A stretch of DNA of 64,000 nt, taken from assembly GCA_034687125.1 (NCBI GenBank), contig JAQGBZ010000060.1, positions 176,687 to 240,686 of the forward strand. The letters run 5' to 3'. The translations under genes were made by a program, and so were the position numbers. Positions 11,324 through 58,222 of this stretch are shown here, piece by piece. The notes beneath the pieces are model-generated. The model was not told where the DNA came from. It saw only the letters and a list, made by a program, of their open reading frames with translations, and made no database searches. The DNA is from Neelides folsomi. Lineage: Eukaryota > Arthropoda > Collembola > Neelipleona > Neelidae. How positions within the stretch are numbered: position 1 is the stretch's first letter; every line of letters begins with the position of its first letter.

Positions 11324-14300
11324 ATGCCTGGAAAATTTCTTGAATACATAAAGGTGAGTTATAGAATTGAAAACATTACAATTTTTCGATTTAAATATAT
11401 TGGGAATTATTTATTTATTTGTAATTTTTAAATAAGCCATATTGGACTGAATTAAATGAATGTGAATTGAAGGTGGGGAGTCTTGCTGTACCTGTCGAGA
11501 TCACTCTCATGAAATCCTCCTTCTATGACGATGACCCGGGGACTTTTGTCACAACTTCCAAATGGTCTCAACCCTGCCATTGGAGAGTAAGCTTAATTTA
11601 AATTATACAGTTAATGTAATTAATTTAAATGTCCGTATGGTTTGGAGTAATAAGAAATTTTTAATTTTAAGGAAATCAAGATCATGCTGAAGCCGGCAGT
11701 TGAACTTGTATTGGACCACAATGATTCTGTGTCTGATACAATTTCCAAAACTAACAATGTTTCTGTTGGGCAAGATATCTCTTTTGGGTAATTAAATCAT
11801 TTTTTCTATACACATGATACTTTTAAAATGGATTATACTTAACTGATAATTGGGTTAATTTTTAAATTTAAGCTACGTGATCGCATTAAATAATCACAAA
11901 TCGGCTTTTCTTTCTCTTCTCGATGTGAAGAAGAAACATTGGACAGACGATGAAGAAGACGAAATGGATCTTTTTGACAACATTCAAGATCTTGGTGAGA
12001 AATCGTTTATGATTTCAATATTTATCTTAGAAAATTCATTTTAAGTGTTTTGCAATATGAATTCATTCTTATGGATAGTAGGAATTGTAATATTTTATGC
12101 CAATTCGATGTTGTATGTATTTCAATTCATTCACAAGATTTATATAACACACCATACATAATAATATTAAGTTTTTATTAAATCTTTTTTCAAGTATTGC
12201 ATTACTAGAAAGTTTTTAATCGACATAATTCATCACTGTATCACAGCTTCCATTTCATCACAATAGCGAAAACCATTGTTAGTTTACACTGTTTACAGTA
12301 CAATGCAGATCCACAGTTGCCAGCCAGTTTAGCAATTACTTCCATAATTCACGGAATGCTTTTATAATGCTTTATTCAACTTTTTTAAGTAGTTTAATTA
12401 CTCTATAATTGAGGAATTAAATATTTATTTCGAGCTTTAAATATTTAACACTAACAATTTTGATAAAAATTGTTAAAGATTTATTTCTTAATACTTCATT
12501 TTGCTTCTTCTTTCATTTCAAAATGGCAATTTGTAAATTACTGATGAATTAATACAAGTATTTATTAATGCTCCGATCGGAAGGTGGGGGGTGGAAAAGA
12601 GGCAAGTTACTTGACCTGTTCACTAATATTAACATTACTGACTATGTAGTGCATTACAAAACTGCATTAGAATAAATAAATTGCAAATTAGTTACAATTT
12701 ATTAATCAACTATATACCAAGATTGTAGATAGAATGACTTCATATTTCGTCATAAATATAATATGTTATTTTACCTACATAAATAAGCGTATGATATAAC
12801 TTATAAAAATATAAATAATCCATAATTTTCTCTTTAGAATATAAACTTATATTCTAAAGTAAGTACATTGTATGTTCTTTAGAATCTATCTTATGTTATC
12901 TTTACCTATACTTAAATTATCTTTATTTTAAATATAAAGATAAATTAGTGTTACGTGGTTAAACTTTAATTATTTAATACTAGTTGTGAATGCTTAATTA
13001 ACTAACGTTTGTTTAGGTGGGCGCTACAAGAATCTGAGCACGACGAAGTATATGATTAAAGCCTGCGCCGTCCTCAAATCAAAGTCAAAAGCAGAAGACG
13101 AGAAAAAGATTCGGACCGAACTTGGAATTAAAGCCGACGATCTCGCTGCTTATCTCGGCTTATCTTCTTCTTCTTCAAAATGTTCTTCAGCCAAAAAGTG
13201 ATTCATATAAATTTTAAGTTTTTCAATTTCACTATTTAATTAATTATCATTGAGTTCCTTCAAAATCACTTTTTTGTATTATGTATAAATTGGATCAAAC
13301 TTATAGTATTTTTTCATAATATCAACTTTTGTTTTTCTCCAACTATTAACATTCCATTTTAAATAAAATATCCATTTTTGATAATAATTAATAAATGATA
13401 AATTGAGCTTCATAAAGATAATTTTTTGTTATTTTCACGAGCATTATTTTTAATTATAAATACCAAATTCATCCATTTAATCATTTTCATTTATGGTGTA
13501 GGAGGAAACGAGCTCCTCGACCGCCTCGAAAGCAGTCAACACCTCTGAAGGAATCGCCATCAATTCCAATCGTTCCAAGAGCCGAAGTCCCCAAAAGCTT
13601 CGACTTCTCTTTCACTTCCCGCACCGACTCAAGAACAGAAAACTTTCAAGCTCTTCTCAAACGTGTTTCTTCCTCTCCGACCAAAGAACTCTCCGCCTTT
13701 GCCAAAAAACCTACCGTAGAGGAGTCAGACGGATGGAACGATTGTGAAATTAACGGAAGCTATTATGAGGAACGGGACGACCAAGTGATTGCCGGAGTTT
13801 ATTGTGGGAATGTCGATGACGACGACGATGGTTCAGTCATCAGCTGGGAACTCCCTGACATTGACAACGATCTTGACAAAACTCCTTATTTCGAATCCAT
13901 TCCCGATTATCTCATCAACATTAACACACTCCGTCGCGGTCCAGGGTCAACTTCCTCTTCTGAAATCTCTCTAATTGACAAGCCAAAACGAAAAAAGAAG
14001 GAAAAACCGAAAGTTGTCAATAAACCCACAGAGAGCGAATCTGAACTTCATGCCATTTACGGGAAAGCGACTCCTTTGGCTCATCTTGGTGATTTGATTG
14101 GATCTCCCACAGCTTCTCCTACAACAACAATTCACTCCATTTCCACAATCAACGTCCAGAGTTTGGCCTTAGCACAAAATCAAAATCGAGTCGAAGCGGA
14201 TAAAATCGTTAATTATTTTGCATCAATTGAGAAAGCGGCCGAAGAGAATCAAACTAATTTAGCTACTGTGATCCGAGTTCCTGCTCCTGCACCAACTCCG

Positions 14301-17300
14301 CCTAATGTTCCCCCAACGAATGAATTCGATGAGCAGTTGCGACTCGAACGCCTTCGGAAAAAAGATATGGAATCGAAAAAAGCTAAGGAAAAGTCACAAG
14401 AGCAAGATAAAGGCCGACTCGAAGGGGAAAATTTAAGAGAAATTGAATTAGAAATGGCCAGATTGGCTGCTTTAGGACGACAAAAGAAGCCAAGACGGAT
14501 TGGACAAGACAGCTGTAATGAACAGTCAGTTGGAGCTTTGAGCACGGCAACTCTTAGTGAGATATTCAGAGCGAGCGAAAGCGAAGGTGAACGAAGGAGC
14601 GATAAGCAAAGGAGTCCTTTTAAAAAGTCTGACATTGTCATTCAGAAATGGGTCAATGATTCTTCTAGCAATGAGAACGAGGCAGCTGGGTTGGCGAAGA
14701 ATAGACGTGATACGGGAGAATGTAATAAGAAGGATGGAACTGGAAGGGTCTCTCCGATAGTCTCAACTGACCCAACTGGAGGTCAAGCACAAGTAGAAAA
14801 GTCAGTCAGGAAAGGGAAGGAAAATAGTCAAGCAAAAGGGCCAAGTCAAAGTAAAACATCACAAGCTAACAAAGCACCTGAAGTCCAAGCCAATTTAAAT
14901 AAAAAACAAACTGCTCCGGTTTCACCTGTTAAAATTACCAAAACAAACGTCCAGAGTCTTCAGAGACCAAATACACAAAGTCAATCGCAAAAAGAAGCTC
15001 CGGTTTTAAAGACAAAAGACAAAGAAATTGGAATTTTGAAAAAAGCACCATTGGTTCGTTCCCATACTGAGCCAATTATAAGAAGTCCTTTAGTGACCAA
15101 AGCCAGCCGAAAGGAAATTTTGCAAGAAAAATCTTCAGAAAATGTGAAATCTGTGGAATTTACCCGAAGGCAAACTCGGAGTAGAAGCAGCGAAGCTCCT
15201 AAAACAAAGTCATTGGAACAAAGAGGGAATGAAAAAAGGACCAAAAGTGTTGAACGTCTCCGGCATCGAAAAACTGGTGATATTGAAAGTGATCCAGAAA
15301 TGCCAATTCTGATGCAAATTCGTCCCTTGGAACAAGTTGATGTTTTATTTAGACGTGAAAGTCATGAACTTCCAATTCTAACTCCAATGAGCTCACCAAA
15401 AGTCTTAAGTACTTCCCAACCAAATCTTTCTCATCCTGTTTTAGTTGAAAAAAGAAATATCATCACGAATCAAAATTCCAAAACCCGAAATGAGTACAAA
15501 GAAAATCAACCAAGAAAATCTCTTCGTTTGGAACCCAAAGAAATACGAACAATTGGGAAGAAAATGTATTCTGCACCTTCACCTTCCAAAATTCATCCGA
15601 GATCTGAAAATCAAACTTTACTGAAATCTGCAACCAAATCTTCTCCGATTCATTCGATCTTAAAATCTCACGATTCGACAAAAACGATCATTTTAAATAG
15701 AAAAGAGGACCGAAATAAAAAATTACCAAAACATGCTGAAAATCCAATTGAAAAATCTCCTACAGCTTCAGCCCAAACGCTTGAATCGACCAATAAATAT
15801 TCAAAGAAGGTTGAATTGTTAAAACGGAAAGAAGTTGAGAAAAAAGATTCAAAACCTCCAAAAAGAAATTCGACAAGGAATAAAAACATGGAACAGGAAA
15901 AAGTACAAAAAATTGGCAGAAAACCATTTGGAACTGAAAATAATTCAAAAAGTCCTGTTATGATGAAAAGAACTGAAAATGTCCATCGTCGTTCGAATGA
16001 ATCTCCCGTTATTGACAAAGCCGCAAACCAGCTGAGCAAAACATTTGAGAATCTCTTCAAGAAGGAAATGAAGAACCGTGAAAAGATTAAGGAAGCAAAG
16101 CAAAAGACAAAGGTTAAATTGAATCTTGAAAACATTCGGAATGTCGTGGTGCAAATGATCAATCAAAAAGTCAAATTAATGAACGAATCTTCAACTGATT
16201 TGAATGACTCTTTGCTTTTGAACAGATCAAATTTAAGATCTTCACTTGGAAAGGAAAAGGAAAAAGAGAAAAACGTAGAAAAGACAATTCAAGAAAAACC
16301 AATTTCTGAAATCCGTCCCAAACCATCAGCTGAAAAACAAGTAAATGAAAAATTGGTAAATAAGGAAAAAACTACAAGTATAACAGCAGTGGAAAAACAC
16401 ACAAGCTCTGAGAAATCAAATGTAGAAAATATTCCAAAAACACGAAAATCAATGGCAGCTGAAAAAATGACCAATCCAGAAAAAAGAGTCCAAAAAGCGT
16501 TTTTCCCCGAACCAACTGATAAACCAAAAGTTATTGAAAAATCTCCAGCTGTTGAAAAATCAAATAAAAGAATTCCACAAAGGAAAACATTAGTAGTGGT
16601 CAAAGTTCCACCACCCAAAATGAAACCTGGGAAGAAAATCCAAAAGGCTATTTCAAAGGTCAAGAGGGAACTGAGGTCACAATTTGTTTCTCCTATCAAA
16701 AACTTACCAGAATCATCATCTCGTTCACATTTGGGACACATAAAGGAAAAGGAAAAACCACGAGAGAAAATAATTAACAAATCGTTGAAATCGAAGCGAA
16801 CTCGAACTTCTTGTGAAGCTTCAGTTCAAACCGAGCCAGAAACTGATTCACAAGTTTCTCAATTATCACAAGTGTGCCAAGCTTCTCAAGTTTCATCACA
16901 TGCGACAATTATCGAAGAGGATTTGAAGAGCCGACATCATGAATCGAGCCAAAGGTCAAGTCATGATGAAGAAAATGGGGAAATTGCTCTTAGATATGGA
17001 AAAGTTTATGAAGATGATTTCGATGTGAATGAATTTTCCAAAATGAAAGAACCGGTCCCAATGACGCCAGAAACAGTTTTCGGAAAACGTAAACAAAGCA
17101 TTAAAACCTCACCGATTGATTTCCCATCGTCGCGAGAATCGAGAAGCCCACCAAGGTCCAGTTTCAACAAATCTCCATTAACAATCGACATCGACTTTGA
17201 AGACGATGACGAGGAAAATACTGAACAAGAAAAGGATTTATTTTCTTTTGAAGGGATCGAGTCCCCGCCAAGGGCCATTGAATATGAACACGAACAGGAA

Positions 17301-19068
17301 ATGTCTTCACCTGATAAATATTCAGAAAAATATTCAGTTTCTGAAGTAAATCATGATGAATATCAATCAGTACATTCAGAGTCGGAGGATGAACCACGAC
17401 CTTCGACCTCAAAAGCTTCATCAACTTTGGCAATTATGCCACCGCCATTTAAACGTCCCCCAACGAGGAATTCCAATAGTGGAACAAATGACAGCGAATT
17501 GGGGGAAAATCAAAGAGCTTTGGAAGCCATTGGAATCACTGAAAATCCATCACAAATGCCGGCAATTTCGCTATTGACCAATCAATATGTTTTGCCTTAT
17601 ATTTTCGATTGTGTGAATCGGTTGAACAAAAAAGAAATTTCTTCATTGGAGATGGGACGGAAATTGGGATATAATTTGATGCCGCCACCAGCGAATCCGA
17701 AAAGGGGAAGGCCGTCGAGTCCGGACATGGTCGCCCAATCTTCCAAGATTGTAAAGAAAATGCGGAAGGAGGAAAAAGAAAAGGAAATGGCTTGGAGTTT
17801 GTCTAAAAGGACAAAGGGAGCTACAGCTGAAGATGACACAAGGGCGAGATTGCTCAAAGCCCCATATGTGGAAGAAGGATGTGGAATCATGTTTAAAGAA
17901 ATTGTTAAAAGATATTCTTCAAAAGCTGATGCTCCAATGAGAGGTAAAATCAATTTTTTGGCAAAATCAACATTATATGATACATATTTGCTTTTTTGTC
18001 CTTTTAATTTACAATTAAAGTTTCATTAATTTAAAGTTAATTAAAAAAATTATGACTTTTAATGAATTTGTATTTGTTTTAGGAAATACGTCTGGGGAAG
18101 AAGATTTACATCAAATGTCACAAGGGTCCATTGCCTGCATTCCATTTGTTCAAAGATATCCGCAAAAGAGTTCAATTTATAAAGACCATTTAAAGTAAAT
18201 ATTTATTAATTAAATGACCAATTTCTAAAATTATTTACCAAATCAAACTTACTTATTTTTACTTTGAATTTTTAATAGGCCTGTTATTATTTTTTTTAAA
18301 TTGGAAATTAGAAGATTATATGATTGTTATTTACAGGAAAATCCAAGAACTTGACGTTTGGGACGCGTTGGAAATTTTTCAAGAGATCAAGGATGAAATC
18401 ATTGGTATCTTTGAAGAAAAGATCCCAAGTTTGCGTCATAACGTAAGAGCTCTTTAATTACAATTTCCTAATGCTAATGGGATTTTTTAAAAGTTTAAAT
18501 TAATATAAGAATTTGAATTAAATTAAAATTAGATTTTACTTTATATCTGTTAATTGTGAATATTTTTTGTAGCTTTTCCTCATGGGACGAGAGAAGCTGA
18601 GAGAGCTGAAGAGTCGTAAAGTGACTTTTCCATTTGGGAACGACGTATCTTTTCGTGTCATTGACCTTTTGTATGCATTGCTAATTCCTCATCCAGAGGA
18701 TCGTTGCAAGGTAATTTAATTAAACTCTCTCATATTATAACATTATTTACATTATATTATAGATTAGTATACATTATATACATTTAATTTAATTCTGGGA
18801 TCTGACTTATTTTCTAATTGTAAAGAAAATATTTTTAAATATTTATTTTTAATCGAATGACTTTTTTCTATTGCAGTGGGCTTTGTATATTGACACAGTG
18901 ATGATGCCAGAAGCTCTGATCAGAATTTACGCCAAAGTGAATAATATCGATTACAAATTGGCAGAGAACGAAATGAGACATGGGCCGTGCTACGATGATG
19001 ATGACGATGACCACGTAGCCATTTCTAATTTACCTTCAACTTCTCTATCTCTTATGACTCCAGATTGA
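11324..19068 (+). CDS. Large unassigned protein, 1850 aa, charged and largely disordered
   Basis: I do not recognise this gene. Coding exons are 11324-11353, 11473-11586, 11672-11787, 11873-11994, 13017-13197, 13502-17943, 18083-18194, 18337-18442, 18573-18710 and 18877-19068; all phases close. Residues 1-187 look folded: alternating hydrophobic strands (GSLAVPVEITL, REIKIMLKPAVELVLD, GYVIALNNHKSAFLSLL), then an acidic patch and a lysine-rich helix. Residues about 188-1600, nearly all in one 4.4-kb exon, are Lys/Glu/Ser/Pro-rich low complexity with many basic clusters of nuclear-localisation type (KPKRKKKEKPK), acidic runs (DDDDDG) and repeated xEKxxxEK words. From about 1600 to 1830 the sequence again looks folded and helical (KEIVKRYS, VWDALEIFQEIKDEIIGIFE, WALYIDTVMMPEALIRIYAK), then ends with an acidic run and serine tail. 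A nuclear scaffold or chromatin role is a guess from composition only. Three exons use AAG acceptors; the 30-nt first exon and the weak acceptor at 11472 are the least certain joins. Confidence 0.85.
11995..13016 (+). other. 1.0-kb intron of the orphan gene
   Basis: AT-rich intron with a GTGAGA donor and GTTTAG acceptor. It contains a perfect hairpin at 12832-12859 and no coding frame that would fit the phase-1 join. A further partial copy of one hairpin arm (CTTTAGAATC) lies about 17 bases downstream. Confidence 0.6.
12832..12859. repeat. Perfect 13-bp inverted repeat with a 2-base loop
   Basis: The arms CTTTAGAATATAA and TTATATTCTAAAG are exact reverse complements separated by AC. It lies inside an intron. 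It could be the centre of a decayed palindromic or foldback element; I saw no flanking duplication or terminal repeat to prove that. Confidence 0.7.
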
Positions 19069-21724
19069 TCTGTGGATTTCATCCTTTGAACTCTTTATAT
19101 AAATTGAAGCAATTGAGATATTTAAAATTCTCATTCAGAATTATTTTTTCCAAACTTGTGAATATTATCATGACATGAATGATTGAAGATATTCTATCAA
19201 CAGTTAGAATTTCAAGAAGGTTATTTAGATTATTATAGAATTTGTTTGGTTTTGCTCACGAAGCCAAACTCAACTTAATGTTAGTTAGCAATTGCCTTGT
19301 GGGATGTGATTAAAAAATATTTTTCAATATTTTGCAAGCAGTGGAGGCCAGCTTAATGAACACAAATACAAAATATTGCTGGGTTAATTAATCAAGTTTA
19401 TTCTATTTATATAAAATATAAATAAGATTATAAATGCATGCAATATTTATATATGTATTTATCTATGATCTATGATAAAAGCATAATTGATAATTTAAAG
19501 GTAAAGTTGGAGAATTGTAATATTTTTTCTAATGTTATTCTATGCAAAAAGAGTCAAAAATAAAATTATTTTCTGTCGAGATTCACCATGTATAAGTTTA
19601 GTATATAGTACATAGCTTAATTAGTTCGTATTTTAATTTTAAGGAAGTTCGAGAGTAAATAAATATCGAGAATATTATCTGTTATGTATTATATTTATTG
19701 TTACATTTGTAAGTGTTGTTCATTTTATGATGCGAAATAATCAATTCTTAAAATTATCTCAATTTTGCTCAAATAAAATTTTCATTGCATTTTGTTTTTT
19801 CTTTATTTGTCATCCATTGCACATTCGATTTTGCACCAATAAACCGTTAATATTACATAAATATCAATTCAATTTCCAGCTTTAATGAACTATTAATGCA
19901 TTTAGAGTTTCGCTCATTAAATAATTGATTTACACATTAAAACATTGGTAATTACCAGTTATTGAGTAATTAATAATACTTAACCCTCGTTAGAACTTGC
20001 ATAAAATAATCAGTAACATATAATTCATAAAAGGTTTAATTATCAAGGATGTGAGAATTTTTAATGTAAAATGTATTGATAAACTGCTGAATTGAGAAAT
20101 CTTGGTTTACTACTGTATCTGTATGTATATTATGTATTACAGCTAAAAACTATATTAAACATCATAAGAACTTAAGTTATCTGAATTATATGTTAATGAT
20201 TGTTATCTCCTTATGAGATTTATATTCCAAGTTAAAGTTTGTGAATAAATAAAAAAATAGTCGTGCTCAATAAAATATTTTAAAGTTGATTACAAAGCGC
20301 ATTAATACTTTTAATCCAACCACAAAGGTACGTTCATTGTAAATAAGTATTTGCATAGCCAAATAAAATAATTAATGTATGATGACAATATTTTCTAAAT
20401 TGCTAATAATACTAATTATTATGTTTATTAAAAAGATTGATTGATTATACTTTGCCTTATTGTTAGTTTAGATCAACGAAACTAACGTTTAATAAAAATT
20501 AATACAGATCTATAAAGCTACATTTTACAATGAATGTTATTTAGACAATTTACAAATTAGTCTAATTTTAGTGTAATTAGGTAAAGTTCCATACAAATGT
20601 ATGTAAAATATTGATAAAATCACAAATCCACAATCGAAAGTCTCGTATTCAAAAGTCCGACAACATAGAAAATTATTTTAATTCTTCAATTATTTCTTCC
20701 ATTTATTTAAAATACATTCAAGTTTGTATGAGAAAATTGAACTTTAATGACCTTAATTATTAGTTAAATTGAATCTTCACGATTACCCGTAACCAATTTA
20801 ATTATTATAAATATCAATTGTTCACGAATGTGATCTATTCTACAAAATCAAAATTATACTTATAAATACGAATACATACTATGTACAATATAATATAATA
20901 AATCCTTATTATTATATATAAATTCATCTTCACATTTCTACAAGTTTGCATTAAACATTAAATATGAATTGGTAATTACTTTATAAAGATAAACAAATAT
21001 TGAACTATTCGGATATTTTATACAATTTTTATAAATTACTTCGATGTTTTTTTTTCAAATCACCTATCGTATGCATTTTATCATTTTATACAATAAAACA
21101 TTTTAATTTGTAATTTAATTCGATAAATGATTCACACAATTTTGAACTCTTTCTTGAATATTATCATTAACACGAGTAACTTTTAAAATTTTAAGATAAA
21201 CAATACGTTAAATTGAAAAAGCAGTCTTCATATATTTAAATAAAAAATGTCTAAAATACCACTAGAAACTAAATTTTAAGATTGTTAAAAATGTTATATG
21301 AATAAAATATTTAAGTAAAATCTTTTATTTAAAAAGTAGACCTAAAATCTACAGATTCGCGATTCTCAATCTTATTAGCATTTATTATAATTAAATAGCA
21401 TAAAAGCGACCGAGTCGACCATAAAACGATTCAATTATAAATTCCTTATCCTTAACGTAATAAAAAGTAGCATTTTGCTAAAAAGTAAAAGATCTCGGTC
21501 TTGTATGAAACTTGTTCCCATCTCGAGCTTGAAACAACAAGCGACGTAATGTAAAAAATATCTCCTTGAAAGTGATTTTCAATTTTCCTTTCCCCTCCAA
21601 CCCGTCGAAGCATGAAGTGGAAAAAAGTCACTAGTTTCTTCCCTGCTCGACTTTTCCCCCAATTTCTCTTTCCTGGCTGAGACCGACGGGACAACTAAAA
21701 TAACCGCTCGAGATGAATTGACTG
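19069..21724. other. Tail-to-tail intergenic region (3' UTRs)
   Basis: 2.66 kb of very AT-rich sequence between the stops of the orphan gene (plus) and protein kinase D (minus). No credible open frame or repeat was seen. Plus-strand AATAAA words occur near 19560 and 19770; minus-strand AATAAA (TTTATT on plus) occurs at 21381-21386 and 21324-21329, suitably placed as polyadenylation signals for protein kinase D. Confidence 0.5.
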
Positions 21725-55098
<33,374 letters not shown>

Positions 55099-55704
55099 CT
55101 TGACACTCGTTCCACTTTATTTTCCGCAACTTCTAATTCCCTTCTTTTCCCCGAGGTTAATGGGGCCTTAGTTTTAAATTATTACTCCGATGTTTCTATT
55201 AAACTGCCCCCACTCAACTTACACTTTCATCAATTAATCACCCAGCACAAAGAGTTTAATTGCAAATAAAAAGAACCGAATCATAAATCTTCCACATCCT
55301 CAATTCATCTCAATACTACGAACGTATTGAAAGCATCTCACAACTTCCTTCCAACTACATCTCAATTCCTCAAATGATAAGAAAATAAACTTTGGGGTTC
55401 ATTAAAAAAATGTGAACTGACAAGAATCTCTCATTCTTTTCATTGAAGGGATTTCTTAAACAAAAAAAAGCCGGGTATTGCGTGAGGGTTCAAATGTTCA
55501 AAGAAAGACACTAAATTTTAAATGAACAACTTTTTGTTGGGAGTTCTTGGAGCATTAAAATCCTCCGTTTTGCTCTTTGGCAAATAAAGATCCTCGTGGT
55601 GTCTTCACTCTTATTTTTCAAAACTATTCAACATTTATGATACGTTTAGCCTTCAAGTTCACTTTGCACATTTCAGAAGTTTCCTTTTCAATAGGAAAGT
55701 CTGG

Positions 55705-55779
55705 TTAGCAAATTTTCACAGCATTTTCCTCCTCATTTTGCAAAGTCCATCCAATTGCATCAGCAACTCTCAAGTCCAC
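55705..55779 (-). CDS. Possible terminal coding exon of an unidentified minus-strand transcript
   Basis: A good acceptor (TTTTTAACAG) precedes a 25-codon frame, VDLRVADAIGWTLQNEEENA then VKIC and a stop. The amino-acid composition (Asp, Ala, Trp, Glu) is unlike the surrounding AT-rich noise. It lies about 0.6 kb upstream of the protein kinase D start and on the same strand, so it could be a last exon of an upstream gene or an alternative 5' exon of protein kinase D. No partner exon is proven. Confidence 0.25.
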   Translation of the reverse strand: MDLRVADAIGWTLQNEEENAVKIC

Positions 55780-57844
55780 CTGTTAAAAACAAAAAATATT
55801 TAGAATTAAATTCCCATATACTTAACATATTAAATTATTGGTTTGAATCTTATAGATCAAATGTGACAATAATAACATTATTATTTTTCATGGACTAAAA
55901 ATATTTTATATTTTTTAAAATATTAACCAAATATATTATGATTTTAAATAGAACAGTGTGGGAATATGATGATTGGAGTTTTTTTAAGTCTTGGGTTCTT
56001 CAAACAAACGTCTTGGTGAATAAATGTTGTGAATAATGTAAGAATGTGTAAGGAAGAGATAAGGGCTGTTTTTATGTTCTCCCAAACCGAGGTAAATGGG
56101 TTAATAAATCCTCGGACGCATGAGAGATAAATGGCAAAGGATTTTCTTCACTAACTCCACACAATTATGGAAGCGTATGTAGATGAAAGCCACATTTCTC
56201 TCTTCAAATTGAGTTTGGGGATAATCAATGGGATCGGAGCGATTTGTGAAGAGCTCATCCGAACAACTTCCTCCCGACTTCTTCCAACTCCCTCAAAAAC
56301 GTGCGGGTTAAGGAGAAAAGACACTTTGCACCAAATGGGACCAAATTCAGGTTTCCTCTCCACATAAAAACCCCCCGTTAAGAGATGAGAGATGAATGGA
56401 AATGGAACATATTGGATAAAGAACAATTTCCCCTCGGATGCATTTAATATCCTAATAAAATCAATATACCTTTTTCAAATGTAAAAATCTAGAAATATTC
56501 TAAAGCAAAAACGGTGAAGAATTTAACTAAAATTCTGTATGATGATCATACAAAATGATAAATGTTATAAAATTGCATTTAACATTTATAGTGAGTTATT
56601 TAATAAAATAATCATATTGTTATTTATCTAATCAGAATTTGAATTTTGATAACTTTTCTATCTGTGTTGTATAACAAATGTCATTATCGTTTACACAATT
56701 TTTAAAATAATAAATTGAAGCATAGGGCAAATTAATAATTATGTATATGTATATTGTACTATATAAATAAAAAGATATGAAAAAGCTAATACAGATATGT
56801 ATGTATCATGTCAAGTATTAGAGATATATCTAGAGATATTTATAAAGATGCTTAGAATATGCCATTGCATTGCCAATATGTTTGTAAAAAATAAAGGCAT
56901 TTATCGAACTTCAATGTTTGCATTTCGAACCCTTTTTCCTTTTATCTAAACCGGAAGAGCGTAAAAACAGCCTTTACGCAAAAAATCACCAGATAGTCCT
57001 GGAAAAGAAATTGCAATCTCTCGGAATTCACTTATCCACTACACGGCTGGCAAAACGACTTTTTTTAAAACACACAAAAGCTTAAGTTAAAGAATAAGAA
57101 TCTCGCAAATGTTCTTCCCCTTCTTATGTACTTTTATGTTATCTTCCTCCCCCCATTGCGAATGGAGGAATGGAAAAGCGGCAAAAGATCAGACATGGGG
57201 TTATATAACTGTTGGGAGTTGAAGAGTTTTTTTCTGCAGGCCAAGTCCAATGTGAAATGTAAAGGTGGAGAAGATGAGGATTAATTGGGAATTTGGCTCT
57301 CGGCCGTTGGTTCGTTTCTCTTTTTAATGTAAATTTGAGGCGCCGTATTTCTCCCTTCGCATCCTTTTTCCAAAACCTCCTCCAACTACAAAACTCCAAA
57401 ACCTTGAGAAATTAACAATAAAAGAATTTGCCTCCTTGCACTATCAACTCAAATGATCTCAAAACACTTCATCAATTATTCCCTCCCTACTATGCAAAAA
57501 AGTGCTATGTCGCAAGGAACTCCGTGGCTTCTTTTATGGAAAAAATCCATTTCCTTATTTAATCTTTTTACTATTTTTATTTTGTCACCAAGTTGTTTTA
57601 CGTATTTTTTCGATTTGTTATTTGTCAAACAGTTATTTTGTCAAACATTGATCAAAAATAATCCAACAAAATATTAAATTCATAATTAAACAAGCTTTAA
57701 TTATATTTTATATATTGTGTTTCAAGTTTAAATGCGAACGGGAATTTAATAAATGATCCAAATTTGACAATTGTTTCATTATATAATTTAGATCATCAAA
57801 AAGATCTTAAAAGCTATATCCTTCTTTACCCCTTCTGTGTGTGG

Positions 57845-58222
57845 ATGGGTCAAAAATGGGATGAGGTCAAGAAGATGAGAATTCAGTTGGATTTCAATAA
57901 AACCAAAAGTTTTGTCTCTGGCAAAGCCTTAATTTGGAATAAAGGGTATGAAGAAAATTATCTCGGCCTTGACTCTTTGGATCAACTTACTGATGAGAAC
58001 GAAGATTTCACCACGCGTGAAATCAAAACCCTCAACTTGGTTGGAATAATAGATTGGGAAATCATAGCAGGATGCTTGAAATACAATGAATCCAATAAAG
58101 ATGGACAGGATCCTATCGAATATGGAAATGATTTACTCTTATGGATAAATTCAACTTTCCCCAAACACAAAAAATTCACCGAATTCTACGAAGCTTATAA
58201 AAAATTACATCGTTATCATTAA
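57845..58222 (+). CDS. Hypothetical intronless open frame, 125 aa
   Basis: From ATG at 57845 this frame encodes 125 residues; the same frame is open 27 codons further upstream without an ATG, after a possible TAATTTAG acceptor ending at 57791. The composition is protein-like: MGQKWDEVKKMRIQLDF at the start, several Trp residues, balanced charge (TREIKTLNLVGIIDWEII, KHKKFTEFYEAYKKLHRYH at the end). I recognise no family. There are no flanking repeats to suggest a mobile element. It is antisense to the protein kinase D upstream region. It could be a real small gene, a final exon of a plus-strand gene, or a retrocopy fragment. Confidence 0.4.
   Translation: MGQKWDEVKKMRIQLDFNKTKSFVSGKALIWNKGYEENYLGLDSLDQLTDENEDFTTREIKTLNLVGIIDWEIIAGCLKYNESNKDGQDPIEYGNDLLLWINSTFPKHKKFTEFYEAYKKLHRYH

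Noticed and set aside
14249-17953. Many minus-strand open frames opposite the 4.4-kb exon
   Set aside because: They are shadows of a codon-biased Lys/Glu-rich coding exon and have Ser/Phe/Leu-rich nonsense composition.
56920-56960. GGGTTCGAAAT on the minus strand as a tRNA B box
   Set aside because: No matching A box, T-stem or acceptor stem within tRNA distance.
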